Shown here: positions 11,240-22,574 of the stretch, piece after piece | Layout: every line of letters begins with the position of its first letter | Numbering within the stretch: the stretch's first letter is position 1 | Assembly: GCA_946807835.1 (NCBI GenBank) | Contig: OX327690.1 | Coordinates: forward strand, 29,544,501 to 29,608,500 | Length of the DNA stretch: 64,000 bases | From: Ailanthus altissimus | Taxonomy: Eukaryota; Streptophyta; Magnoliopsida; Sapindales; Simaroubaceae | Direction of reading: 5' to 3' | Position numbers and translations under genes: made by a program | Notes under the pieces: model-generated | Told to the model about the DNA's origin: nothing | Databases searched by the model: none | What the model saw: only the letters and a program-made list of their open reading frames with translations

Positions 11240-11677
11240 ACCTCATTAGTAATATATTGCCGCACAGACAAGGAACACACGAGCTTCTCTTCTTGCACTT
11301 GTTGTTGCGTCGGCCACAATACTTCTCATTGACAGAAGGTTCACACGCACTACTGGGCAACAAATTTCAGAGTATTTGCACCTCCTGCAGCATTTCCCAC
11401 AGTTGGGTTTGTCTGTGGATCAGCTGCAGAAATCAGGCCCTGCACTGCCCTTGGCGAGGCTAATTCTCGGGTTACTTATCACAAACCATCACAGGCTGGG
11501 GGCTTTGCCAGCTAGGAAGGGACTGGTTCCTCGGAGAATATAAGATGGTCCCTCATTTTTGGGCAATGGAATTTCACTGGAATGAATTTGTTCCTTTATA
11601 ACTGCATGTAGTGTTGGCAATGAAATGACCATTAAAGCTATTGTTCCCAGCAAAACAAATAGGATCGGCGATTTCAT
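11240..11677 (-). pseudogene. STIG1-like: STIG1-like pseudogene (type 1)
   Basis: The start (ATG at 11677) reads MKSPILFVLLGTIALMVISL, nearly the same as the intact type-1 gene at 35511-35966. The signal peptide and linker are open for about 60 codons, then a stop follows at 11489-11491. Downstream, the Cys-rich domain is still recognisable (CGKC-like, EICC-like and EKHCGR-like remnants), but with a TAA at the CDKYP position, an internal deletion of about 18 bp after the DCC-equivalent, and other indels. The same lesions occur in the pseudogene at 23518-23918. Confidence 0.87.
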
Positions 11678-12079
11678 AGTTACTATTTGCAGAACTCTAT
11701 ATGATAAAGGAAAGATCATATAAAAATGCTTGTTATTGAAGGTGTTAGCACATGGTAAGTTTTTTCATAATGAAGGTCTTCAACATTTGACCTCTATTTT
11801 ACTTGAACGGATTAAGGCAAGCTATAACAATAAAAGCATATACAATGAGTAAGACTCGTGAACTTCACACGTACATGAATTAACAATTAAAGAATATTCA
11901 AACGTCCGCAAAGCCATCAAAGTGAGGTTTTGCCCTTATTTCTCACACCGATTAAGTAACAAACTTTGTGCAAATAAATATAAATATGAATAAATCCAAT
12001 AGCTGCTCTTGCTAGCTAGAGATATTTGTATTCTCCCATATTATTAGCTAGCTTGAAGGTGATCTCCTACAGTATAACT
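11678..12079. other. Spacer between type-1 pseudogene and intact type-2 gene
   Basis: Contains the upstream flank of the pseudogene (TATA-like ATATAAAAATGC near 11722) and, from about 11816, the conserved 3' flank of the type-2 gene that also occurs near 576 and 24525. No gene. Confidence 0.5.
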
Positions 12080-12553
12080 TTATGCATAGCTGCACATTCC
12101 ATAAGTACACGAGCTCCCTTTCTTGCACTTGTTGCCGCATCTCCCACAGTGCTTCTTGTTGGACATGGGGTTCACACACTCACCTTTGCAGCAAATCTCC
12201 CAGTACTTACATTTCTTACCACACTTGAGGCAATTGAACCTGTCCGTCATCACGTTCACACATTTCTTCTTGCAGCAATCTGGCCCGGGGCTGCCCTTGG
12301 CGCGGCAAACTCTAGGGTACTTGTCACATGTAGTCATCACATTAACCCTCGTACGTCGAGCACGAAAACGGCTTGCTCCTCGAAGCGAAGTCGCTAATTC
12401 TCGCCTGTGATCAGCCGAAGGAGGATCAGAAGTTTGATCATCATCATTACTTATCACTGGTTCTTCTTTTGATGATGTAGTAGCAGTAGTAAGAGCAATG
12501 GCCATAGCCATCATGAGCATGGCCAAGACGAGAAATATCTTAAGGCTCTTCAT
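12080..12553 (-). CDS. STIG1-like: STIG1-like secreted cysteine-rich protein (type 2)
   Basis: Intact single-exon gene of 157 aa. An N-terminal signal peptide (MKSLKIFLVLAMLMMAMAIA) is followed by an acidic, Ser/Thr-rich linker and a C-terminal STIG1 domain with 16 cysteines (CDKYPRVC, GPDCCKKKC, CKYWEICC, HCGRC, SCTYGMCSYA). The frame stays open about 53 codons further upstream, but I chose the ATG at 12553 because it begins the signal peptide and matches the paralogues. A TATA-like TATAAATA lies at 12645-12652, about 92 bp upstream. Family members are apoplastic; tomato STIG1 acts in pollen-pistil signalling and Arabidopsis GRI in ROS-linked cell death. Which role applies here cannot be told. 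Confidence 0.93.
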   Translation of the reverse strand: MKSLKIFLVLAMLMMAMAIALTTATTSSKEEPVISNDDDQTSDPPSADHRRELATSLRGASRFRARRTRVNVMTTCDKYPRVCRAKGSPGPDCCKKKCVNVMTDRFNCLKCGKKCKYWEICCKGECVNPMSNKKHCGRCGNKCKKGSSCTYGMCSYA

Positions 12554-13356
12554 GGGTTCGTGCTTATGAATATGCTTGTAAAATTGACACTGGAAATATG
12601 AATAAATGATTTGGTTATGGAGAAGGAACGGAGGATTGTGGAGGTATTTATAGACGAGAGATCGGAGAGGGTGAAAAGAAGTAAACGAGTTGCCATAAAA
12701 GGTGTAGTTCATGGGTTCAAATTGTGTGGACTGTTAATGGTGTGGTCTAATTCAAAGAGTTGAGAAAATTGAATAAGTAAACGGAAGTTAGGTTCTTGGA
12801 GAAATATATTATGCTCTTAATTAATTAGGCTAAATTAGGGAAGAAACCCAAATTACATGCAACTGTGGGCATTGGACTTCCCTTAACTGCTAACAATCCT
12901 AGGTCCCATGTAGGAGAAATAATAATGATTTTTCTAATTACTGAATTCGTTTGTTGATTTAACAAATAAAAATATCTTAGCAACTTAGTAGTGAAATGAT
13001 AAAAATTAAATTTTTCTTTTTGAAGAAAGAGTATTATACAAATAAAATTACGGAGAATGATCTTCTATTCCAAATTTGACGAACCGTTACATGAATTGAT
13101 GTATAACACTTAAAATTTTTTAAATTTAAATCCTTGTTGCATAAAAAAAAAAAGCAATATTATTAATAAATTAATATTACTCTTGATCCTTGTCACATAC
13201 CACTATAAAGTTCAAGGCTTGTGGGCGCACGTGCTCAACCGTTAATTACACTGACACAGATTCATCGCCCTCCTTTATCCCAATAAGAAGATTTATTATC
13301 AAGATTTCATAAATATATTACGTCAATCAATCAATTGATTGATCCTAAATTTTAAA
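12554..13356. promoter_or_regulatory. Promoter region and spacer of the type-2 STIG1-like gene
   Basis: TATA-like TATAAATA on the minus strand at 12645-12652. About 12600-12930 aligns with 4540-4830 and with 34402-34780. Bases 13040-13356 resemble the spacer at 34960-35190 ('attaataaattaatattactcttgat', 'tcaattgattgat'), up to the point where the MULE begins. Confidence 0.65.
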
Positions 13357-14110
13357 AATTAAATTTCTTAAAAAGTTCATAAATAATTTTTTAATTATTT
13401 AATTAAATATAAAATAATTATATTTTATTAATCAAATAACTTATTTTTTGACACATTTATCTTTATATTAAATTTATAATTTTTTTTATTTTTTTTTACA
13501 AAATTTCATTGAATAAAATTTATTGACCGAATATTTTTAAAGTTATTATTATAAAAATTAAAATGTTGTTGAGGATCGCTTTGAATCAAATCAAAGAAAT
13601 AGTTTCGGTAAATTTTCTAAACTTTGTTAGAAAATTTAAATTTGTTAGAAATTAAATAAAATTTACATTTGAAGTTAAAAGTAGTTGTTATTAACGAACT
13701 AAATGAGTTAAAATGGTATAAAAGGCGTTGAAATTCGGTCAAAAATAAATTTTGGAGTGTGTTTAGCGAAAACCAGACGGCGGTCGGTGCGGCCGCCATC
13801 AATTTAAGCATCGCGGGGCACATCTCGGGCCAGAGATGGCCCAGCAGTGTGTACATTGTGCGCATCTCGGTATCTAGACGGCCTTGCGGCGCGCACAACA
13901 TGCGCATTGCGGGCGCTGCAGGGCCGTCTCGGCCCGAGATGTACCCCCGCGATGCGCATGTTGTGCGGGCCTTGGGGTTGTCTCGGGCCCGAGATGGCCC
14001 CGCGGCGCGCACAATGTGCGCATTGCGGGGGCACATCTCGGGCCCGAGACGGCCCCGCGGCGTGCACAATGTGCACATCGCGGGGCACATCTCGGGCCCG
14101 CGATGCGCAA
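13357..14110 (+). repeat. Left terminal inverted repeat of the MULE
   Basis: Imperfect inverted copy of 20225-20849. The outer 430 bp is AT-rich; the inner part (about 13780-14110) is very GC-rich and holds about five diverged copies of a unit of roughly 60-65 bp built on 'atctcgggcccgagatggccccgcggcgcgcacaatgtgcgcat'-like themes. All open frames on both strands here come from the absence of AT-rich stops, not from genes. Confidence 0.8.
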
Positions 14111-14198
14111 TTTTTTATTTTTTTAAATAATTTTACTAATTTTTCCATTTGTGAACTTTTTCTAATTTTGTTTTTTGTTTTTTGTTTTTTCAGGTCAT

Positions 14199-16647
14199 AT
14201 GGAGTGTGATGCAATAGTTATTTGTTTTGGAGAAAAGTGGGAGAGTTCTAGTGACGGGGAAGAAAGCTATGTTGATTATAGTAATTTTGGAATTTCGGTT
14301 CCGAAAGATATTAATTTTGAAGATCTTTTAAATGCAGTATGTTATACTTTGGGAGTCGACAATGTGAACTGTAAGGTGACTTTGAAAATCAAAATTGATG
14401 CAACGAGGTATAACCTAAAGCCTATTGAGATTAGAAATGACAGTGATGTTCGATTTTTTTTAAGCACCAATAGAAGATCGTACTGTCCTTTATGTGTAAC
14501 AGTGGATTCTAGAACTCCTATTTATGAAGATAATGTACAGCCCCTCAATCAAAATCCACCATCAATTTATGCTCATTTTATGTCAGCTAGCGGTAGCAAC
14601 CAAGTGAGCCATACATCTCTATCAGTTCCAGCAGTGGTTTCCAAACACAACGAACGAGGAGAAATATAATGAAGACCCAACCTATACATATTACACTTGT
14701 GATGACATTGAAAATGTTGGGGATGTGGAAGGGGACTATGATGATGTTAGAAATGTTGATAATTTAGAAGGGGATGATTTAGCAGAAGGCGGACGTTGTT
14801 ATGTTTCGACAAGCTCCCTAAATGTTGAAGCTAGAAGAATAGATTTTTGTGAGGCAGAAAACCTCTTTGCGTTTATGCCTCCAATACCACCATCAGACTT
14901 GGGCATTTCAGATAAGATATCGAGTAGTGGAATTGACGATATGTTTGTAGGAAAGTTGTTTGATAGCAAAGACGAACTTCACCAGGCTATTAGTATGGTA
15001 GCACTTAAAGGTAATTGGAGCTTTAAAGTGTCAAGGTCAACAAAAGATCGTTTTGAGATCAAATATGATGATGATAGATGTCGATGGCGATTATGTGCAG
15101 TGTCGACAGATGCAAGGAAATATTTTATTGTGCGCAGAATTGATTCAAGTCACGTGTGCCAATTAGATCGATTGCGCGATGGTCATCGACAAGCAAAGTC
15201 TCGGATTATTGGCAAATTTATAAAAAAAAATAAGTTTGCATCTGCGAGTCGACTTTATAGACCGAAGGAAATTCAAGCAAACATACGTGAGGAGTTTGGT
15301 GTGGACTTAACTTACCCTACTGCTTGGCGGTCTAAGGAGCATGCATTGATGTTGATACGTGGTACTCCAGAGGGTTCATATAAATTACTTCCTGCATACT
15401 GTCATATATTGGAACAACAGAACCCTGGTACAGTCACGCATTTGGAGATTGACGATTGCAAGCACTTCAAATATTTCTTCATGGCTCTTGGACCATGTAT
15501 TAGAGGGTTCTAGTCTTCTATCTGACCGGTTATTGCAGTTGATGGTACATTTTTAAAAAATGCATACTTGGGAACAATATTTGTGGCTGTTTGTAAGGAT
15601 GGAAACAACCAAATTTTTCCACTTGCATGGGGTATTGCTGACTCTGAAAATGATGCTTCATGGAAGCGGTTTATGGAAAAACTCCGAGGAGTTATTGGCG
15701 ATCTTGAGAACCTTGTATTTATATCTGATCGACATGCTAGTACCGAGAAGGCCATTAAAGAGGTATTTCCTAATGTATATCATGGTGTATGCATCCATCA
15801 CTTGAAGTATAATTTGGTAGTACGATATAAGATACCATCGCATACAACAAAAGGAGGGGGATACTTGGCCTCCTATTTTATTGCTGCCAAGGCGTATCGC
15901 ATAGCTGACTTTCAAAGGGAAATATATAAGATGTGAGAAATGAAATCGGAGGCAACGAAATACTTGGAGGAGGAGGTTAGTTTTTCAAAATGGGCTCGAT
16001 CAATGGGAGCATTCAGAAGATATGACATCATGACCACCAACATTGCAGAGAGCATTAACGCTGTTGCGAAGGATGCACGTGGCATAACAGTGACTGCCTT
16101 AATTGAGTGGATCCGAGAGTTAATGCAAAAATGGTTTGTTGAGAGACGTGAGGCTGCAGAAAATATGTCAAACTTCTTGACCACTTGGGCCCATGACAAG
16201 ATTTGAAAGCACAATGATGATTTCGCTCACATGACAGTGCATGCAATAGATCGATCTCGTTTTGTTGTTAAGGACGGAAAAAGAAATAGAATAGTGGACA
16301 TCCCGGGGAAGTCATGTAGTTGTCAAAAGTTTGATATGCGGCAACTACCGTGTCCTCATGCACTTGCAGTATACAGGCAGGTCAGATTCCAGTACCAGAC
16401 TCTTTGTTCGCGATATTACACGACTGAGTGTTTGTTGCGTGCATACAGTGAACTAGTAAATCCGGTTGGTCATCCATTAGATTGGATTGTTCCAGAGGAG
16501 TTGAGAGCTGTTGACATCCAGCCTCCTATAGTACATCGACAATCAGGAAGACGTCAGAAGAATCGAATTCTATCGCAAGGTGAGGCTCCCACGAAGAATG
16601 TATGCAGTCGTTGTAAGCAGTATGGACATAATCGACAAAATTGTTGA
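14199..16647 (+). pseudogene. MURA-type MULE transposase with four stops and one frameshift
   Basis: The start at 14199 follows a possible splice acceptor (TTTTTTCAG at 14184-14193). Domains in order: an N-terminal variable region; a MuDR DNA-binding region (FVGKLFDSKDELHQAI near 14945, CRWRLCAV); the MULE transposase domain (PVIAVDGTFLKN, FVAVCKDGNNQIFPLAWGIA, FISDRHASTEKAI) near 15525-15820; a SWIM zinc finger (CSCQKFDMRQLPCPHALAV) near 16315; and a CCHC knuckle (CSRCKQYGHNRQNC) before the stop at 16645. One frame change lies near 14600-14640. After it, the frame runs to the end with only four internal stops: TAG 15511, TGA 15523, TGA 15934 and TGA 16204. Each fits a C-to-T change of an expected Gln or Arg codon. 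It would catalyse cut-and-paste transposition if repaired. Confidence 0.88.
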
Positions 16648-17046
16648 AACCCAATTCCATTACATGGTAGTTGATGTGTTCTTTATGAGTTATATTTGTA
16701 TTTTAAAGTCATGTAGTTATGAGCTTTATTTGACTAATTAATTTGCATTTTTTTTTACGATTGTGTTTAATTGATAAGTTTATTATATTCTTATAAACAA
16801 GGAAAATTTATTTTATTTTCTAAAATTTTTGGATTAAAACGGATAGAGTTTCCTCTATTTTTTCTCAAAATCTATATTTCATAAACCTGCAGAAAATACA
16901 CTTCAAATATTTCTCACATCTCTTAGCTGTAAATGGGACCTCCCGTCCCTACCCAAATCAATCAACATCATTTTACAATTTATAATAAAATGTATAAAAT
17001 ACATAAAAAAAACCTTTATAAACATACAAAAGTTAATTTTCTTTCA

Positions 17047-19755
17047 TTACTTTTTTGCACATTTCCATAAGTCAGTCTCCATTTTGGTCCTAAAAAATGA
17101 CCCATGCTCAGGACCAAAATTTAGGGGATGACAACACATCAAAAACTCTATAAACATACAAACATAAACCCCACAATCTCCATTATTCACTGTCTGTTGT
17201 GGCACTCCATCCTTTAATCTAATTACATAAAAAGGGGTTAAGTCAGGTGTAATTTATCGTTGCTCATATAATCTACAAGCATCTAGGTAACGGGGTAACA
17301 ACGTAGCTAATGGCAGGACATAATTCTCAATCACGCCACCGACAAATCCCTTGATGCTAGAATCGTAGATCAATATTTGCCGATGCAAGATGTCCACCTC
17401 AGCCGTTACCCAATGTTGTTGATTGTAGTTGACAGGAATATAAACCTACATAAAATTCAAATAAGTCTTAGAAATAGTACTACAAGTTATAAACAAAAAT
17501 AACAACATTCACACAAAATAGTACTACAAGTTATAAACAAAAATAACAACATTTACCTTATCAACCTCAATCCACATTCGTGCACCGAGTAAATCTTCTT
17601 TAGCACCTTGAGCATATGTCATCACTTCATCACTCCATACAATGCTAGCCATGTCATTTTTGTGCTACTCATAAAGGAGTCTAAAAGACTCCTACAAATG
17701 CAGGGCCATCGAATAATCAATCAAATTAAAATAATAAAATATAAATAATTTAATTCATCACTCACAAAGAAGTACGAATCCACAGAAGTGAACAAATGAG
17801 GCAATGCAAATGAAGCAATTCAATTTCAAATTTCTTCTTCTCGTGTATCTTTTGTGGAAATGGATTTGTATATGGGGTGTGCAAATACCATGCAGGCCTA
17901 TACTGTCTCCCAAATTGACTTACTCCCTTATGCGGAGCAGGCAAGATCTCAACACTTGCAGGACTGTCAATCAGTGGCTGGGGCAATATATATCATGACC
18001 AGTAATTGGGGTCTGAAAATCATATTGACAGCCTGCCGATGTGTTCTATTCAAACTAAAATATATGTATATATTAAAATAAATAAAACTGCAATTAAGGT
18101 AACGAAAAATAATTGCGTTTAAAATTTATTTTGCTTACTATATTATGGCTTTCGTTCTGTTGGAATGAGCATAACTGCCTAAACCACATCATCATTTGCT
18201 GCATCTGCTGTGTAAGATCGGTCCGAAGTTGATTAACACTTGTTAAAATTTCATCTCTATCCTTGTCCATTCTTTGTAGAAGTGCAGCTTGCGCAGCTTC
18301 AGTATGCTCAAATCTCTTAATCATCTCCTCCCGCAGCTGCTCAATATGATGTGTTACGCCATGGTCTACAGATGCACTGTGTTCAGACTACAAAAAACAT
18401 AACCATAGTTAATGACTTATTTAGAAATATTATAAATATATTGAAATTTCTCTTTAGTAAATCACGTAAATAAGTAATATACCGTTGCTCCTGCCACTGG
18501 TGCTGACATTTATGGGTTTGTCCATTCATATCCACCCCCCTCCATATCCATAACATCATCGTTAGGGTCGCTAAAATGGGCATAGGTCCTGGGGCGCTTG
18601 CTCTCGCTGAAATCAAACATATTTGGTAAGTCCCCAGCATAACTTCCGCTTGAAATGCCTACACGTCTAACCAGGCGCACAATTGCCTCTTTCTTCTCAT
18701 GGTCTTTTGGTACTAATTTACGATATACCGAAAGAACCTATAAATCAACCAACCATATTAAGTTACGCTTAAAACAAAATAAAAGTTATAAACCAATATA
18801 TATATTTTTCATTCATATCAACACATACCAAATCATTTCCTAATATTGTATCCTGAACCTCATTGAACAATGGAGTCCCTCGAGTCGTCTAATTCAAAAT
18901 ACGAGAGAAGCGATCACCATTATGATAACCAAAAATCTCTCCGCACACTGGAATTGCCTCGAAAATTCATACTTAATATAATTATTTTTAAAATATAAGT
19001 TTGACGTATACTAACAAAATATATAATTAAGATCAAAAAGTTAAGTACAAGAAAATTATGGCGTACCAGAAATGCGTGCGAAAAGTCATATACGTTGTAA
19101 CTCTCAAACTTCTTCTTAAGTGAGTTATGAAGCACGGTCCATGCAATATTGCCCTATGGATACTTATTAAACTCATCAAGGTCATCCACTAAACATAGAA
19201 CAAAATTTTGAATTCCACTACGCTCGTCACGTGGAATCAAAACACGATGCACAAAATAAAATAAACTCAACTTTACTGCATTTGCATCGTCCATTTTCTC
19301 CAAATTTAGACGTGCATACCATTGATCAAGAAATATGTAAGATAATTTCTTTACCCCAGAAAAATATGTATCCCATAATCGAGTGCCCAATTTCCTATGC
19401 AGCTGCTGGGCGGGAGGGTAATCTCGCATTTGTAGTCCAGTGATTAATACAAACTCCTGCCGACTAAAACGGATGCGTTTCCTTCCTATGTAAAACCACA
19501 TCTTATCTTCTAAATTAGAGGTATGCACCTCACGCAACAATAACTCGTGCACCAAAATACCAGAGAATGTCAACTCTGACATATCTAAGAAATGCCCCAT
19601 ACACGTCTACCTAAATAATATTTTCTGATTTGTTGTCAATTTATCTTTAATGCAATGTAGACCCCACATCTTAGCATAAGCCGTCACTGATGCACGAAAA
19701 AATATATGCTCTGAAATTCTATATTTTTTTGATACGTTCTCTTTCTTGTAACAAT
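17047..19755 (-). pseudogene. DUF1985-ULP1-like cysteine protease gene of the MULE
   Basis: Multi-exon gene read right to left. DUF1985 part about 19755-19100: LTFSGILVHELLLREV, WFYIGRKRIRFSRQEFVLIT and FVHRVLIPRDERSG. Linker exons lie near 18960-18490, and a predicted coiled coil (RMDKDRDEILTSVNQLRTDL) near 18330-18130. The C-terminal C48/ULP1 peptidase is at 17650-17047, with catalytic His in QQHWVTAEVD, Asp in ILIYDSS, and Gln/Cys in QQTVNNGDCGVYVC. One clear intron is 17446-17556. In-frame stops interrupt it: TAG before MGHFLDM near 19607, TAG after FNKYP near 19154, TAG in the next exon, and TAA in the peptidase near 17254. C48 proteases cleave SUMO-like modifiers; in MULEs of the Kaonashi type such genes ride with the transposase, with unknown role. 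Confidence 0.82.
17474..17553. repeat. Direct duplication inside ULP1-like intron
   Basis: A 36-bp sequence (17474-17509, beginning ATAGTACTACAAG) recurs identically at 17518-17553, a 44-bp period. Both copies lie in the intron between the last two peptidase exons. Confidence 0.85.
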
Positions 19756-20224
19756 AAAAAAAATAAACAAAATACATTAATATTAAGAAAATTAATAATC
19801 AGAGAAATATTATTTACAGAAATAATTAATTTAATATACATAAAAATCATAATACATTATAATAATTAATTACTAATATATTAATCAACATATTATAATA
19901 AAATCAAACCAAACTTAATAATTAATTACTAACATATTAATATTAATCAACATTAATTATATATTAAAATTAAAATAATCATATATAATTATAATTATAT
20001 AAGGTACTCACAATAATAATAAAAAATATTACAAACCAAAATTAATGAGTCATTTAAGCAAATTTTCCCATCTATTAGATAGATCAATTCCTTCTAAATT
20101 CTATTTATGAAAATTTTTCTTTATTTAATTTAAATAAAATTACATTTATCTAAATTCTATTAATGTAATTTTATTAATATATTTAATTAATTTAAATTTA
20201 ATTAAATTTAATTAATTTAAAAAA

Positions 20225-20849
20225 ATAAATTCAAAAAAATTCGTGCCACGTGGCATCTTATACAGGCGCCACGTGGCGAACAGTGCGGCATCGCTAATGT
20301 CCACGATGTTGCACGCGATGCGCCTGTTAAACGCGCATCGCGGGGCTATCTCGGGCCCGAGATGGCCCCGAGATTGGCAACGACGGCCGCCGCCGTTCCG
20401 GCCACCGTCTGCATCGCGAATATCAACCCAAAATTCTCATTTTTTGCCCATTTTCAACATTTCTTACACCATTCAAACCCATTTTTCACATAGAATTCAA
20501 TAATTTTATCTATTTCTAACTTCAAATACAAATTCTAACAATTTTATAAACAAATTTAAATTTTTCAAAAGTTAAGAAAACTCACCAAAATTCGGCCATT
20601 TCCTTTGTTTGAAGTGAGAAATATGTTGTATAAGCTCCGATCTATGCAATGATAACTTCAAAATTTTTGATCTAACAACTTTTGATAATTTTCGATAATT
20701 TGGGTGATTTTCGAGCGAGAGTATCGTGAATATGATATATGGGCAAATGTGTCCAAAATATAAATTTTTGATTAATAAAGTATATTTGATTTTAAGTTAG
20801 TTAAAAAATTATAATAAAAAAATATAATGGTTATTTGTGAAATTTTCCC
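20225..20849 (-). repeat. Right terminal inverted repeat of the MULE
   Basis: Reverse complement aligns with 13357-14110. The GC-rich inner part (20240-20420) has fewer unit copies than the left end, including one clear 'atctcgggcccgagatggcccc' motif. The outer end reads 'gaaattttccc'. Confidence 0.78.
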
Positions 20850-22574
20850 GACATACTTCTATCATATTTTACGAGTTTTGGATTAAACTTGATCAAGAAA
20901 TAGGTCAAAGAAGAGAGAAACACAGACACAACAGTAAAGAAGTTCACGTAAAATTCCATGATAATTTGAATCAAAATGATTTATTATATTAAGGGGATCA
21001 TTACATGAATTCTGAGATCAATAAATTATCATTAATCAATAATACTGGCTGAAGCATGAAATGACACCTACTATTTTTTATACCAATTATTAATTATGGG
21101 ATGATACTAGGGATATAAAGTTGATATATATATAGTTATATTAGAGATTTTCGGTGGCCGTACTCGTCAACACTTTAACCTGGTCTAGAAGTTATGCCAC
21201 TATTATTATGTTGAATTGCAAGGTCGTTGCATTGATCGGCATCTCTAGCCAGCATGCCTCCCGACAGTCAAATAGCTTTTCGAGTTCGTTGTTGTACAAC
21301 AGCCATTTTTTTTTATGCGTGGCCTTTCTCAGCCGATGCTTGATAGGAGTCGGTCGGCATCGCGCCTCCTTGACGCTCTTTCCGACGGTTATGCAGCTGG
21401 TCATCTCCTTCAGCCATGGTGGTTGATCTGAGACAGCACCGACTTAGGCTGCTGCCAACTCCAACGTGCCACCGACGAGCATTCTTCTTTTGCTCTGTCT
21501 CTCCTCCTCTTGCTCTGACTCACTGCTACTGCCTGACCACCAAGCTTCGACGTCGGCCACCTCACGAAGTTACATATATTGCGATTGTTGTTTGGCTATT
21601 AGATATTGTAGTAGATTAGGTTTGAGAAATTTTTTATTGTATTATAGAGAAATTTTTTGTAATTTTAGTAGTACATTACATAACAATCCTCCTGTTTGAG
21701 GTAGTTTTTCTTTTTATGAGATAATCCTCCTCTTTATGAGGTTAAATCCTTCATGCGTGAAGGTCAATTTTTTTTATTCGTAACATGGGATAGATATCCC
21801 TCTAAGGATTGGTCCATTAAGACCTATTATATCTCCGTTTCTGGAGCAGTAGGTTCAGATGAGTCATGAAAATTTTATTTTAACTCTTATAAAGTGTCCT
21901 AATAATTATTTGATATATATCAACAGACCTACCATATGTAATATTATAAAATTACTTATAATATTACATTTAAAATTTTAAAAAAATATATATTTTAAAT
22001 TTTAAATTAATAACTATCAATAGATAATTACTAATTTTTAAATTTTATTAATATATTTTTTATACAACATCAATCATCAACGATGAAGATATTAAATACT
22101 GTATTAATTAGAATATCAAATTTATTAGTCAAACTTTATGAGTATAACATTATTGATAACTAAATAACCAAAGATATGCATTATATATGGCTATGACTAT
22201 TATAAAGCATACTTGAAAATTATCATCATCACTCTAATTAAGCATACTTGCACAATGTGTCCCAAAAGGATTGTCCCAAAAGAATAGTCAATTGATAAAG
22301 TTCTTGCAGTGAAAATAAAAAGTTTACGTATCAATTTTCTTGGTACCAATTTTAAAAGAAGAATTACTTAAAATTTAACATATATGTAAGGGTTGGATGT
22401 GATAGATCCCTCAAAATGATGATTTAAAAAAAAGAAAAATGTAAAAATGTTCCCTCAAAATAATTTTATTTTAAGATACTGAGATTCTCAATCCATCTAA
22501 GATGAAAGAAATAATGTAATAATGTGTCGTATACACTACGAGACTGCGAATACTTTAGCAATGTGGTGTATATA
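20850..22574. other. Spacer: 3' flank of type-1 pseudogene plus unexplained GC-rich segment
   Basis: About 20855-21060 aligns with 35195-35370, the 3' flank of the intact type-1 gene ('ttgatcaagaaat', 'agagagacacac', 'catgaatt', 'aatcaataatactggc'). A foreign-looking GC-rich stretch at about 21150-21560 follows, then T-rich sequence with short inverted pairs ('cctcctctttatgagg' near 21726). The open frames at 21154-21426, 21416-21619 and 21466-21699 show no known domain. About 21950-22570 is AT-rich without recognisable features. Confidence 0.5.

Larger units (their letters stand above)
13357..20849. mobile_element. MULE carrying MURA transposase and a ULP1-like gene
   Basis: Long imperfect terminal inverted repeats: about 13357-14110 pairs with the reverse complement of about 20225-20849. 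Blocks match at the outer ends ('aaatttc'), at 'tttattaatcaaa...ttgacacattt', at 'gaaatttaaatttgtt', and at 'gacggcggtcgg' against 'gacggtggccgg'. Two convergent genes lie inside: a MURA-type transposase on plus and a DUF1985/ULP1-type cysteine protease on minus. Both carry nonsense codons. Ends were set by the limit of inverted-repeat similarity and by comparison with the uninterrupted spacer at 34960-35370; they may be off by about 10 bp, and the expected 9-bp target duplication is not resolved. Confidence 0.85.

Noticed and set aside
11138..11463. Plus-strand open frames over STIG1-like loci (also at 12026-12410, 24799-25079, 35554-35817, 39101-39387)
   Set aside because: They are antisense shadows of the Cys-rich coding frames and recur only because the genes are paralogues.
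12554..12712. 53-codon upstream extension of the STIG1-like gene
   Set aside because: It runs through the TATA-like box and leader, and the family signal peptide begins at the ATG at 12553. The other paralogues lack it.
13617..14214. Many overlapping open frames on both strands (up to 157 aa)
   Set aside because: They lie in the GC-rich tandem units of the MULE inverted repeat; frames on both strands read the same repeated residues and match no family.
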